Below are positions 1 through 7,909 of a stretch of 64,000 bases of DNA, piece by piece; within the stretch, counting starts at the first letter, position 1, and each line of letters opens with the position of its first letter. Source of the DNA: Acinetobacter sp. YWS30-1 (GTDB taxonomy: Bacteria > Pseudomonadota > Gammaproteobacteria > Pseudomonadales > Moraxellaceae); contig NZ_CP114606.1 in assembly GCF_033558715.1 (NCBI RefSeq), forward strand, positions 2,170,001-2,234,000. Direction: 5' to 3'. The translations under genes and the position numbers were made by a program. The notes under the pieces are model-generated. The model had not been told where the DNA came from, made no database searches, and was given only the letters and a program-made list of their open reading frames with translations.

Positions 1-2
1 TT

Positions 3-533
3 TTCGATGCTGCTATTTATGCAGGAACACCTCAACAGGTCGAACAATGGCCTGGTACGCATAGCCATTTTCTAATGCATGAAGATGTAGTTGCTGTCTG
101 TGCACCTGACCTGATTCAACAGTATTTTCCCGATGCACAGAAGATTAATGACTACAGCTATGACTTAAGTGCTGAACAACTGGTTCAACTCCCTTTATTA
201 CAGCAAACCACCCGGCCGAATATCTGGGAAGACTGGTTCAAGCTACATCAGATCCAACATCCAAATCCTTTGCAGGGGCAACGACATGAACTGTTTTCTA
301 TGCTCGCTGTAGTGGCTAGCCATGGCATGGGAATGGCCTTGATCCCGCAAATGCTGATTGAAAAAGAATTAAAGCGGCAGGAATTGGTGCTGGTATCCAG
401 CAAGACTTTAGAAAGGAAACGAGGCTATTATCTGGTCCACTCCAGTCAGGAAAGCTCACCGCTGATTGAAAAATTTGTTGCATGGATACAACAGGAAATT
501 CAGGGCAGCCTTCCATCTGAGTCTGACCTATAA
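3..533 (+). CDS. LysR-family regulator, C-terminal part (truncated by window edge)
   Basis: The open frame runs in from the left edge, so only the last 176 or so residues are present. They form the C-terminal half of a LysR-type effector-binding domain. The end shows the usual pattern of a hydrophobic strand with a Gly-Met-Gly-Met-Ala-Leu-Ile-Pro turn near residue 115, then a positively charged helix. The N-terminal helix-turn-helix lies outside the window, so the regulated genes and ligand cannot be inferred. The internal ATG at 75 is only a methionine inside the domain, not the start. A hairpin with a T-run (553-583) follows the stop and can end transcription from both sides. The family call is firm, the subgroup is not. 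Confidence 0.85.
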   Translation, partial: FDAAIYAGTPQQVEQWPGTHSHFLMHEDVVAVCAPDLIQQYFPDAQKINDYSYDLSAEQLVQLPLLQQTTRPNIWEDWFKLHQIQHPNPLQGQRHELFSMLAVVASHGMGMALIPQMLIEKELKRQELVLVSSKTLERKRGYYLVHSSQESSPLIEKFVAWIQQEIQGSLPSESDL

Positions 534-552
534 ACCCCAATGATCAGACAAT

Positions 553-583
553 AAAAAACCCCAATCAATGATCGGGGTTTTTC
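553..583. terminator. Bidirectional terminator, LysR / tRNA-Ser copy 1
   Basis: A C4...G4 stem with a mismatch around an AAT loop has an A-run on its left and a T-run on its right, so it can act on both strands. It lies between the LysR stop and the 3' end of the first tRNA-Ser. A near-identical hairpin sits beside the second tRNA-Ser. Confidence 0.75.
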
Positions 584-588
584 GTATC

Positions 589-679
589 TGGCGGAAGCGG
601 TGAGATTCGAACTCACGGAGGGGTATAAGCCCTCGTCGGTTTTCAAGACCGGTGCATTAAACCGCTCTGCCACGCTTCC
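589..679 (-). tRNA. tRNA-Ser (TGA), copy 1
   Basis: On the minus strand the 91-nt sequence has a GGAAGCG/CGCTTCC acceptor stem, encoded CCA, a TGA anticodon in the loop CTTGAAA, a long class II variable arm, and a GTTCGAATC T-arm. It would decode UCA and other UCN codons. An identical gene lies about 350 bases away at 940-1030. Both have their own promoter and terminator. Confidence 0.97.
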
Positions 680-688
680 ATGGCCGCC

Positions 689-717
689 ATCATATAAATA
701 TTTCTGTTTCTTGGCAA
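689..717 (-). promoter_or_regulatory. Promoter of tRNA-Ser copy 1
   Basis: Read on the minus strand, TTGCCA and TATGAT are separated by 17 bases and end about 10 bases before the tRNA 5' end. The same -35/-10 pair and spacing recur before copy 2, and the same -35 occurs before tRNA-Leu. Confidence 0.75.
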
Positions 718-906
718 TAAATTTTCGCAAAACTTCTGTAAAAATCAGTTCATTCAGTTAAAAATCAGACGAAAATTTTAGAGTAGATAAAATTTTATAC
801 ATAAGATTTAGGGGCTGATATTTTTATTTTCAGAATGAATTTAGCCTTAATGTTCACATCATTTTGAACAATGAAAATTTAAAATCATTTTAATGAGTTA
901 AAAATA

Positions 907-933
907 AAAAACCCGATCAATGATCGGGGTTTT
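907..933 (-). terminator. Terminator of tRNA-Ser copy 2
   Basis: A perfect CCCGATC/GATCGGG stem with a 3-base loop is followed on the minus strand by a T-run. It ends the second tRNA-Ser transcript about 7 bases beyond CCA. Confidence 0.75.
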
Positions 934-939
934 CGTATC

Positions 940-1030
940 TGGCGGAAGCGGTGAGATTCGAACTCACGGAGGGGTATAAGCCCTCGTCGGTTTTCAAGAC
1001 CGGTGCATTAAACCGCTCTGCCACGCTTCC
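940..1030 (-). tRNA. tRNA-Ser (TGA), copy 2
   Basis: This 91-nt gene appears identical to 589-679: same acceptor stem, TGA anticodon, long variable arm and encoded CCA. The identity continues into the base-paired 3' hairpin and the first 20 or so bases upstream, which indicates duplication of a whole promoter-tRNA-terminator unit. The 260 bases between the two copies hold no gene that I can see. Confidence 0.97.
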
Positions 1031-1039
1031 ATGGCCGCC

Positions 1040-1068
1040 ATCATATAAATAAAAATTGCGCTTGGCAA
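1040..1068 (-). promoter_or_regulatory. Promoter of tRNA-Ser copy 2
   Basis: On the minus strand TTGCCA, 17 bases, TATGAT, as at copy 1. The spacer sequence differs from copy 1 near the -35 end while length and boxes are kept. Confidence 0.75.
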
Positions 1069-1118
1069 ATATTTTTCCAATTTCTCTGCATCAACTGCAC
1101 AAAATAAAATCAATTTCA

Positions 1119-1613
1119 TTAATCTTCTGAATTTTCTGGCTTTTCATAGCGAATTGAATTGATAAACCAGAGTTTCTTGCCGGATGGTGTCATCACCTCA
1201 GCTTCATCATCCACTGACTTGCCTAACAGGGCACGTGCCATGGGTGAATCAATCGAAATATGCTGCGGATGATGATCATAAATTTCATCGACGCCCACAA
1301 TCCGAAGGCTCTTTTGCTCACCCTGTTCATTTTCAATTTCGACCCAGGCACCAAAATAAACTTTGCCTTCCTGTTCAGGAGAAAAATCAACAATTCGCAG
1401 CTCTTCCAGACGCTTGCCCAGATAACGAACCCGACGATCAATTTTACGTAAAAGCTGTTTGTTATACTGGTAATCTGCGTTTTCCGAACGGTCGCCGAGA
1501 CTGGCTGCCCAGTTCACTTTTTTGGTAATTTCAGGACGTTCTTCATGCCAGAGATTTTTAAGTTCTGCCACCAATTTATCATGTCCACCACGGGTAATCA
1601 GGTTAGATTTCAT
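1119..1613 (-). CDS. greB: Transcription elongation factor GreB
   Basis: GreB rescues backtracked RNA polymerase by stimulating cleavage of the nascent transcript through the secondary channel. The 164-residue protein has the N-terminal coiled coil (about residues 1-75), including the family signature around LGDRSENADYQYNK, where the acidic tip residues lie. A C-terminal FKBP-like domain follows, with SPMARALLGK and a VMTPSG motif. Arginine-rich stretches (RRVRYLGKRLEEL) fit GreB better than GreA. A separate greA is at 35194-35670. The ATG follows a weak upstream region. No partner gene is adjacent in the same operon. Confidence 0.95.
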   Translation of the reverse strand: MKSNLITRGGHDKLVAELKNLWHEERPEITKKVNWAASLGDRSENADYQYNKQLLRKIDRRVRYLGKRLEELRIVDFSPEQEGKVYFGAWVEIENEQGEQKSLRIVGVDEIYDHHPQHISIDSPMARALLGKSVDDEAEVMTPSGKKLWFINSIRYEKPENSED

Positions 1614-1976
1614 GTATTTTAATTGCCAATTTTGAACCAGTTTTTAGACATTAAGAGCTTATTTTATTTGGAGTTTTAGGACAAGCCAGAATATGCAATT
1701 TTTTTCTTCAATAAATTTAATAACTTAAATTACATTTAAAAAATAAATTATGTACAAAATTTGACAATTCATTTTTTGATCTTTAATATGCACCCTACTT
1801 TTGGAATCGCTTATTTTTTAATCTATGTAGTTTTTCTACATATTTCCCGATCAATTTAGTCATTTTGAATGACGTCATGACTGCCCAACCCTTATTGAAT
1901 TTATCAAACTTTTAAAAGTTTCTGGCTAGTATTGGCTGTGATTTTTAGGGCATAAATTACTTGTAGCGGAGACAAC
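1614..1976. other. Divergent intergenic region, greB / mltF
   Basis: This 363-base AT-rich gap must hold the promoters for greB (minus) and mltF (plus). The only symmetric site I see is the 10-base palindrome ATGACGTCAT at 1869-1878. I could not pick a convincing -35/-10 pair for either gene. Confidence 0.4.
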
Positions 1977-3092
1977 ATGCACAGTAGTTCAACCACTGGG
2001 TCGAGGCTTTGCCTTAGCTCTTTTATCTCTTCTCTCCCTGTAAAAGCACTGGTACTGAGTACGGCACTTATCCCCTTTCATAGTATCAATGCCACTAAAA
2101 CCACATTTCAATATGATCATGTGGTCAATAGCAACAAACTCACCGTCGTCACAGTTCAAAGTCCAACGACTGTGTTTCAGGATGGACAACATCAGCATGG
2201 CTTTGGTTATGACCTGGTTCGTAACTATGCCAACAGCCTGAATGTTAAGCTGGATTTTAAAACTGTTCCGGATAATGCCACGGCCCTGAAATGGGTAGCC
2301 CAAGGCAAAGCCAATCTGGCCATGACCACCACTGATCTGGGTACGATTGAACAACAGCGTTTAACAGCTTTTTCTGCCACTTGTGGTGATGAGTCTGCAC
2401 TGGCCAGTAATGGACTGAATTCCAATCTGAATCTGGTATTTAAATCAGCCAGTGATCCCTTGAGTCAAACCGCCAGTGCTTTTGTCTGTCAAGGCAAACA
2501 AAGCGGTGCGATCAAGCAGCTTGCATCCTTCTACAATCAGAATGTGGTAGAAGAACATTCTTGGGATGAAATTCAACAGGACCTGAACCAGCGACTCCCC
2601 ACATACAAGGCGAGCTTCCAGAAATCTGCTCAGCAGTACGATCTGGACTGGCACCTGCTCGCCGCGATCGGTTACCAGGAATCCTATCTAAAGCCAAACT
2701 CCGTATCTCCCACCGGTGTCCGCGGTCTGATGATGCTCACAAGCTCTACCGCAAAAGCGATGGGGGTTAGTAACCGGACAGACCCAGGCGAAAGTATTGA
2801 TGGGGGTGCCAAATACTATGACCAGATGCTGAGCCGTTATGAACATATCCCTTATCCGGATCGTAACTGGTTTGCTTTAGTTGCCTATAACATGGGCCCA
2901 GGTGCTGTGAATCAGCTGCAAAAACGTATTCAGGCCCAAGGCAAGAATCCGAATAACTGGGTAAACCTGTATGCTTATCTGGAACAGAATAAAGCCAGTA
3001 ATGGTCGTTACCGTCAGGCCCTGCAATACGTGACCCGTATCCGTGCCTATCTGGAACACATCAAGACTACTCCACAGCTGGTGAATATTTAA
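1977..3092 (+). CDS. mltF: MltF-type membrane-bound lytic murein transglycosylase
   Basis: The protein cleaves the MurNAc-GlcNAc bond of peptidoglycan to give 1,6-anhydro-MurNAc ends. After a hydrophobic N-terminal signal (about residues 12-40) comes a solute-binding-protein-like domain (about 50-185), then an SLT domain from about 215. The catalytic glutamate is about residue 235, in the YQES motif, followed by SPTGVRGLMML and YNMGPGAV signatures. At 371 residues it is clearly shorter than the roughly 500-residue enterobacterial MltF, with the loss in the regulatory domain. The start follows CGGAG a few bases upstream. The strong hairpin at 3126-3157 ends the unit, which seems monocistronic. 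Confidence 0.88.
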   Translation: MHSSSTTGSRLCLSSFISSLPVKALVLSTALIPFHSINATKTTFQYDHVVNSNKLTVVTVQSPTTVFQDGQHQHGFGYDLVRNYANSLNVKLDFKTVPDNATALKWVAQGKANLAMTTTDLGTIEQQRLTAFSATCGDESALASNGLNSNLNLVFKSASDPLSQTASAFVCQGKQSGAIKQLASFYNQNVVEEHSWDEIQQDLNQRLPTYKASFQKSAQQYDLDWHLLAAIGYQESYLKPNSVSPTGVRGLMMLTSSTAKAMGVSNRTDPGESIDGGAKYYDQMLSRYEHIPYPDRNWFALVAYNMGPGAVNQLQKRIQAQGKNPNNWVNLYAYLEQNKASNGRYRQALQYVTRIRAYLEHIKTTPQLVNI

Positions 3093-3125
3093 GCCTGATC
3101 AATTTAAATCTAGTTATTCAGCCAT

Positions 3126-3157
3126 AAAAAAAGCTTACCTCAGGGTAAGCTTTTTTT
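3126..3157. terminator. Terminator after mltF, bidirectional
   Basis: AAGCTTACC / GGTAAGCTT stem with a short loop, an A-run before it and seven T after it. It serves mltF (plus) and the convergent SCP2 gene (minus). Confidence 0.9.
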
Positions 3158-3185
3158 GTTACTACAGCTTTTTAGATCAAGACTA

Positions 3186-3572
3186 TTAAGCTGTGGTATT
3201 TTCAAGTACTTTCTTGAACAGGTCTTTTTGTGCTTGGCTTGGCTTCGCTGTTTGCAATGCCATCAATTGAGACATATCGCCTTGCACCTTGATTTTACCT
3301 GTCATGAAGGCTTGCATTGCAGCCGCCATATCAAACTCAAGGAAAACTTTACGTAAGGTTTCACCATCCATGTTCAATGTTGTTTTCGCATTTGGAGATA
3401 AACCTTTTTTAATCGCGCCACCTTCCAAAGATAATTCTGTATTACCTGTAGTGTCTGCAACGACCAAATTAATTGCCAGATTCGCCAAAGCAGGTGGCAA
3501 ATCCAAATCACCAGCTTGTGCAGTGAGCGTGTCTACAGTCGAAAACCAATCATCAGTTAAAAAAGCAGGCAT
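3186..3572 (-). CDS. SCP2 sterol-binding domain protein
   Basis: The 128-residue protein is a single SCP2-like lipid-binding domain. It shows a central strand-rich region with NTELSLEGG and KTTLNMDGETLRKVF, and the typical C-terminal segment in which AFMTGKIKVQGDMSQLM forms the conserved turn before the last helix. Such stand-alone proteins are thought to bind hydrophobic ligands, and the bacterial role is not settled. The ATG follows GAGGAA at good spacing. It sits alone between mltF and ttcA, convergent with mltF and sharing its terminator. No signal peptide is visible, so it is probably cytoplasmic. Confidence 0.85.
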   Translation of the reverse strand: MPAFLTDDWFSTVDTLTAQAGDLDLPPALANLAINLVVADTTGNTELSLEGGAIKKGLSPNAKTTLNMDGETLRKVFLEFDMAAAMQAFMTGKIKVQGDMSQLMALQTAKPSQAQKDLFKKVLENTTA

Positions 3573-3790
3573 GATCTTTCCTCAATTTATTTATTCATTT
3601 GTGTCGACTATCCAGACGACATCAGGTTGAAGCTATTATGCTTGTGACTTGTTATAACATGATCATTATGGCAAAGGCTAACGAATTTTGTACGCACCGT
3701 TCAATTTTTATAGTTCTTATCTTGTGTTATTTTTGATTCAGGCATCGGCCGTAGCCCATACCTGTATCGGCTTAACTTTATATAGGTCGA

Positions 3791-4720
3791 TTAGTCTGCT
3801 GCAAAGCCCAGATTGACCATATTGATGCGGCGGTTCTCACTTTCTACCGCCTCTTCAGTTGAACAGCTGCTGCCTTTGAAATCGAATTCGCGCTGGCTAT
3901 CCAGAATTTCAAAGTCGAATAATTCACGGTCAACTAACTGAGATGGTGAAACATTTTGCAAGGCACCAAAGATGCTGTGCAGACGTTTTGGATGCGCATT
4001 GTCCCATTCACGTAACATGTCATTGATAATGGCACGTTGAAGATTTTCCTGAGAGCCACATAAATTACATGGAATAATTGGAAATTGACGCATCTGTGCA
4101 TATTTGATGATGTCTTTTTCTTCCACATAGGCCAATGGACGAATCAGAATGTTCTTTTTGTCAGAAGACAGCAATTTTGGTGGCATGGCTTTCAGGCTGC
4201 CACCATGGAACAGGTTCAGGAAGAATGTTGCCAGAATATCATCACGGTGATGCCCCAGCGCCACTTTAGTCGCCCCAATTTCCTGAGCAAAACCGTACAA
4301 AGAACCACGGCGCAGACGTGAACATACTGCACAGTAAGTCTTACCTTCCGGTGTCAGTTTTTTGGTAATGCTGTAGGTATCTTTTTCCAAGATGTAATAC
4401 GGAATGTTATTTTCTTCTAAATAACGCGGTAATACATCTTCCGGGAAACCGGGCTGTTTCTGGTCCAGGTTAACCGCCACCACATCAAAGTTGATCGGTG
4501 CAATGCGTTTAAACTGAAGCAGGATATCAAGCAAGGTATAACTGTCTTTACCACCAGAAATACACACCATGACCTTGTCGCCGTCTTCAATCATCTTGAA
4601 GTCGCGAATGGCATGTCCGACCTGGCGGCGAAGCTTCTTCAACAAACGGTAGTAGGCAGAGCTTGTTGGCAGTTCAGGTTTGAAATTAAATCCTTGCTCG
4701 GATTCAACTGGCGAGTACAT
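3791..4720 (-). CDS. ttcA: tRNA 2-thiocytidine(32) synthetase TtcA
   Basis: TtcA activates C32 of certain tRNAs with ATP and inserts sulfur, using a [4Fe-4S] cluster. The PP-loop SGGKDS is at about residue 55. The cluster/sulfur-handling cysteine pairs are visible as CAVC and CNLC, with the conserved GHHRDD motif between them. I chose the ATG giving MYSPVE rather than the one 36 bases upstream, because the added 12 residues (a hydrophobic stretch) are not expected for this cytoplasmic enzyme. The protein is then 309 residues, a normal length. The last 30 or so residues are acidic and poorly conserved. It stands alone, and no terminator is obvious downstream. Confidence 0.95.
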   Translation of the reverse strand: MYSPVESEQGFNFKPELPTSSAYYRLLKKLRRQVGHAIRDFKMIEDGDKVMVCISGGKDSYTLLDILLQFKRIAPINFDVVAVNLDQKQPGFPEDVLPRYLEENNIPYYILEKDTYSITKKLTPEGKTYCAVCSRLRRGSLYGFAQEIGATKVALGHHRDDILATFFLNLFHGGSLKAMPPKLLSSDKKNILIRPLAYVEEKDIIKYAQMRQFPIIPCNLCGSQENLQRAIINDMLREWDNAHPKRLHSIFGALQNVSPSQLVDRELFDFEILDSQREFDFKGSSCSTEEAVESENRRINMVNLGFAAD

Positions 4721-4898
4721 AGACGAGAATAACCCATAAATAAAAATACCGCGCAATTTTAGCTGATTCGGTTCCGTATCGCATCAAAAGAATTTATTTT
4801 CATACAAATGCCATATTAGTTTCATTTTCATGTTTTATTTAGATTGATATATTGAACGATTTAGTTCAATTTTTAAACGAGATGCTTATCTTTTGGAC

Positions 4899-4943
4899 TT
4901 TTCCACAGTTGTCCACAAAAGCTGTGGATAACTTTGTGGATTG
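4899..4943. promoter_or_regulatory. Cluster of four DnaA-box-like sites
   Basis: Two boxes read forward (TTTTCCACA at 4899, TTGTCCACA at 4909) and two read in reverse (TGTGGATAA at 4923, a perfect TTATCCACA complement, and TGTGGATTG at 4935). Four nonamers in 45 bases, arranged two against two, are unlikely by chance. A very AT-rich tract and an inverted repeat follow. The function is unknown; see findings. Confidence 0.6.
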
Positions 4944-4990
4944 AAATGGACTTGACAACTTGTTCACCTCAAAATTTAAGGCTTTTCTTT

Positions 4991-5015
4991 AAATTGATCA
5001 TTTTTTGATCAATTT
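4991..5015. repeat. AT-rich inverted repeat with two GATC sites
   Basis: Perfect 10-base arms (AAATTGATCA / TGATCAATTT) around five T. It lies about 50 bases past the DnaA-box cluster, inside the 501-base gap between ttcA and the transglycosylase gene, where no ORF is credible. Confidence 0.7.
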
Positions 5016-5221
5016 ATTTTATTATTAAAATCAACAAGTTAAACCTGTCAACCCTAAGGTTTTAAATTAAATAAAAAAAATATTTTAGTGTTCAAAATAT
5101 TGACAGCCTTTCCCATTTACATACTCGTTTATAAATGCAGCGTATAAGGCTGTGCATTACGTAATTTTTTGTTAAACTCATTCATGAATTTTTCTAGCTT
5201 ATTATTTATCAAATATAAACA

Positions 5222-6094
5222 ATGAAAATAAAGACGTATTTCTTGGGGTGTCAACTGATCGGTAGCTTGGTCATGCTGAGCTGCAGTCATTTGGTGTATG
5301 CCGGTGAAACCATCTATCAGTTGCGTGATAAAAACGGCAGTACCTTATTGACCAATAAGAAGAGCCGTTATAATCATCTTCAGGTCGAAAAGAAGACTTA
5401 TTATCCGGATAGCAATATTCATAGCTATAGTAACTGGGGCAGCAGCGAGTCGTCGGTTTTGCCTAGCTATAGCAAGAATAAGAATGCTTTTGATTCGATC
5501 ATTCGTCAGGCCGCACAGACTTATGGTGTGTCTGAAGGTTTAATTAAAGCAGTCATGCATACTGAATCCGGCTTTAATACCCATGCCCGCTCCCCTGTGG
5601 GTGCACAAGGTTTGATGCAGCTGATGCCAGCCACTGCACGTCGCTTTAATGTCAGTAATGCTTATGATCCTCATCAGAATATTATGGCGGGTGCTAAATA
5701 TCTGGCCTGGTTATTAAAGCGTTTTAATGGCAATACCAGCCTGGCACTGGCGGGCTACAATGCCGGTGAAGGCAATGTCAGCAAATATGGGGGAATCCCG
5801 CCTTTCCGGGAGACTCAGGATTATGTACGCCGTGTGACCAGCCGTTATCAAAATCTGTATACTCATGGCCTGAGTGCAAGCACAACCCCGTCTAGCATTT
5901 CACCCAGTGAAGGCCGCATCATTGCCAGTTCAGCAAATTACTCCAATGATAGCAGCAGCACTTCGCATATCCAGGCAGCCAAGTATCAGCGTCAGATTAT
6001 TATGAATGCTGATGGCAGTTATACCGATGCACCGATGGGTTCTTATGCAACGGCAAATGCAACAGCAGCAGCTAAAATTTATTTAAGTGAATAA
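5222..6094 (+). CDS. Secreted lytic transglycosylase (SLT domain) with N-terminal DUF4124-like region
   Basis: This is a second peptidoglycan-cleaving enzyme. Residues 1-27 form an export signal. It can be read as ending at VYA, or as a lipobox with Cys21 (LVMLSC), so lipoprotein status is open. Residues 28-60 (YQLRDKNGSTLLTNKK) resemble the DUF4124 motif often found before SLT domains. The SLT domain spans about 90-210, with the catalytic Glu about residue 115 in HTESGF, then GAQGLMQLMPATA and AGYNAGEGNV. The last 80 residues are Ser/Ala/Asn-rich and probably disordered. It is monocistronic in appearance. Confidence 0.88.
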   Translation: MKIKTYFLGCQLIGSLVMLSCSHLVYAGETIYQLRDKNGSTLLTNKKSRYNHLQVEKKTYYPDSNIHSYSNWGSSESSVLPSYSKNKNAFDSIIRQAAQTYGVSEGLIKAVMHTESGFNTHARSPVGAQGLMQLMPATARRFNVSNAYDPHQNIMAGAKYLAWLLKRFNGNTSLALAGYNAGEGNVSKYGGIPPFRETQDYVRRVTSRYQNLYTHGLSASTTPSSISPSEGRIIASSANYSNDSSSTSHIQAAKYQRQIIMNADGSYTDAPMGSYATANATAAAKIYLSE

Positions 6095-6272
6095 ACAAAT
6101 CAAAATTATTTGATTCTGAATGGCCTTAGCGAAAATGCAGCAAAAAATAAAGCTGTGTTTTGTGATCTAGGGCCATTTTTTTTCTTGAATTTTTAGTCAT
6201 TTCACCCCATATTGATTTCAATGATTTTCATTTGCTAATCAGATTATTTTTTTATAATAAGAGGATTTCTCA

Positions 6273-7178
6273 ATGATGCGGATTGGTTTGTTCTTGCTAA
6301 CCAACCTCGCGGTACTGGTTGTAGCTGGCATTATCCTGTCACTCTTCGGTGTCGGTAGTTACCATGGCGCGGGTGGCTTGAATCTAGGCAACCTGTTGGT
6401 GATCTGTTTTGTGTTCGGTATGGTGGGATCACTGATTTCCCTGTTCATGTCTAAATGGATGGCGAAAAAAACAACCGGTACTGAACTGATTGACCCAAAT
6501 GCCCCTCGTAACCAGGCAGAAGCATGGTTATTACAAGAAGTTGCGCAACTTTCTCAGCGCGCTGGCATTAAAATGCCGGAAGTGGGTATTTTCCCATCTT
6601 ATCAGTCAAATGCCTTTGCAACAGGCTGGAACAAGAACGATGCGCTCGTGTCTGTGTCCACGGGTCTGCTTGAACGCATGAATAAAGACGAACTTCGTGC
6701 AGTACTGGCACACGAGATTGGTCACGTTGCCAATGGCGATATGGTGACACTGGCCTTGATCCAAGGTGTAGTCAACGCATTTGTCATGTTCTTTGCCCGT
6801 GTAGTTGGCGACTTTGTAGACCGTACGATCTTCGGTCGTGAAGAAGGTGAGGCACCGGGTATTGGCTATTTTGTGATTACCATTGTGCTGGATATCGTAT
6901 TTGGTATTATGGCTTCAGCGATCGTGCTGTGGTTCTCACGCTACCGTGAGTATCGTGCTGATGAAGCAGGTGCACGTTTGGCAGGCAAACAGGCGATGAT
7001 TTCAGCGTTATTACGTTTACAGGCGGAATCAGAAATGCCGGATACTATGCCGAAAGAAATGAAAGCCTTTGCAATTTCTGCTGGTCAGGAACAAGGTTTT
7101 AGTCTGGCGGCACTGTTCCAGACTCACCCAACGATTGAACAACGTGTTGCTGCTTTGCAACAACTCGATTGCCCTTAA
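6273..7178 (+). CDS. htpX: Membrane zinc metalloprotease HtpX
   Basis: HtpX is an M48 inner-membrane protease that degrades misfolded membrane proteins and works alongside FtsH, also in this window. Two N-terminal membrane helices (about residues 4-26 and 38-60) precede a cytoplasmic catalytic domain with the zinc motif HEIGH near residue 147. Two further hydrophobic segments (about 160-178 and 195-222) follow, with the third ligand in the EYRADE motif. At 301 residues it is full length. Two ATG codons are adjacent; I use the first. GAGG lies about 9 bases upstream. In many bacteria htpX is envelope-stress induced; I see no operator here. Confidence 0.96.
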   Translation: MMRIGLFLLTNLAVLVVAGIILSLFGVGSYHGAGGLNLGNLLVICFVFGMVGSLISLFMSKWMAKKTTGTELIDPNAPRNQAEAWLLQEVAQLSQRAGIKMPEVGIFPSYQSNAFATGWNKNDALVSVSTGLLERMNKDELRAVLAHEIGHVANGDMVTLALIQGVVNAFVMFFARVVGDFVDRTIFGREEGEAPGIGYFVITIVLDIVFGIMASAIVLWFSRYREYRADEAGARLAGKQAMISALLRLQAESEMPDTMPKEMKAFAISAGQEQGFSLAALFQTHPTIEQRVAALQQLDCP

Positions 7179-7201
7179 GCAACGCATTGATTGCTTGATA
7201 G

Positions 7202-7229
7202 AAAAAAGCCTGCATTTGCAGGCTTTTTT
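7202..7229. terminator. Terminator after htpX, bidirectional
   Basis: AAAGCCTGC / GCAGGCTTT stem, short T loop, A-run and T-run on either side. It separates the convergent htpX and DUF4112 genes. Confidence 0.9.
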
Positions 7230-7252
7230 ATTAAGTTTAGGTTTATAAACCT

Positions 7253-7834
7253 TCAGGCTTTAAACCATTGAAAGAGCTGCATTGTGCCCCAGCCAATGGC
7301 CATAATTAACAGAATCAAAAAGAAAGTTCCTAAGATATCTGGTAGATGAATCCAGATCCAGGCCACCACAGGATTACGCCAGAAAGCAGATTGCTGTTGT
7401 CTGCGTTCCAAACTTTCATGCAGAAATGGATGTACCACATGATGATCGGTACGGATCTGGTATTCGTCCCGGATATGCTGATGCACAATATCCAGTGCCT
7501 TACGGCTAGGACGAATAAAAATATCAAATATTGTTCCTGCTACAGGAATAAAGCCGACCACAGCATCCATGACGGCCATTTTCAGGACTGGCTTTAATTT
7601 TTCACTTGGCACCCCGATCTGACGGGCTTTATAAATCGCATAACTGGTCAATACAAAACCTGCGATATCTCCAGCTACCGGAATGGTACTCAAAGCAGCA
7701 TCTGCCCCGACGCCCTGCTTGGTAAATGGAATCCGTACCACCGAATCCATCATATTGGCAAACTTGGCCAGATCCCGCTCCAGACGAATGACATCCTGTT
7801 GGCTCAATTTATTTTTTTGTCCGGGATCAGGCAT
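7253..7834 (-). CDS. DUF4112-domain membrane protein
   Basis: The 193-residue protein has the DUF4112 features: a charged N-terminal helix, two Gly-Ala/Ile-Pro-Val-Ala-Gly motifs (STIPVAGDIAG at about residue 50 and GFIPVAGTIFD at about 94) in hydrophobic hairpins, and the RPSRKALDIV segment. A single strong membrane helix lies near the C-terminus (about 165-187). No biochemical role is known for the family. It is followed by no other gene on its strand, and mgtE lies upstream on the same strand with a 75-base gap, so co-transcription with mgtE is possible but not shown. Confidence 0.8.
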   Translation of the reverse strand: MPDPGQKNKLSQQDVIRLERDLAKFANMMDSVVRIPFTKQGVGADAALSTIPVAGDIAGFVLTSYAIYKARQIGVPSEKLKPVLKMAVMDAVVGFIPVAGTIFDIFIRPSRKALDIVHQHIRDEYQIRTDHHVVHPFLHESLERRQQQSAFWRNPVVAWIWIHLPDILGTFFLILLIMAIGWGTMQLFQWFKA

Positions 7835-7909
7835 AGGTTCTTCCAGAAATGAAGCTGATGTAATTGAGCATAAAGTATTTTTTCTATTTAAGCTGTAATT
7901 GCTAGGTAT

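Noticed and set aside
500..730. A 76-codon minus-strand ORF across tRNA-Ser copy 1
   Set aside because: It spans the tRNA gene and its terminator; no ribosome site and no protein-like composition.
4899..5015. Chromosomal oriC
   Set aside because: DnaA boxes and AT-rich DNA are present, but there is no dnaA, dnaN, rpmH or gyrB nearby and gene orientation does not change across the site. Kept only as a DnaA-binding candidate.
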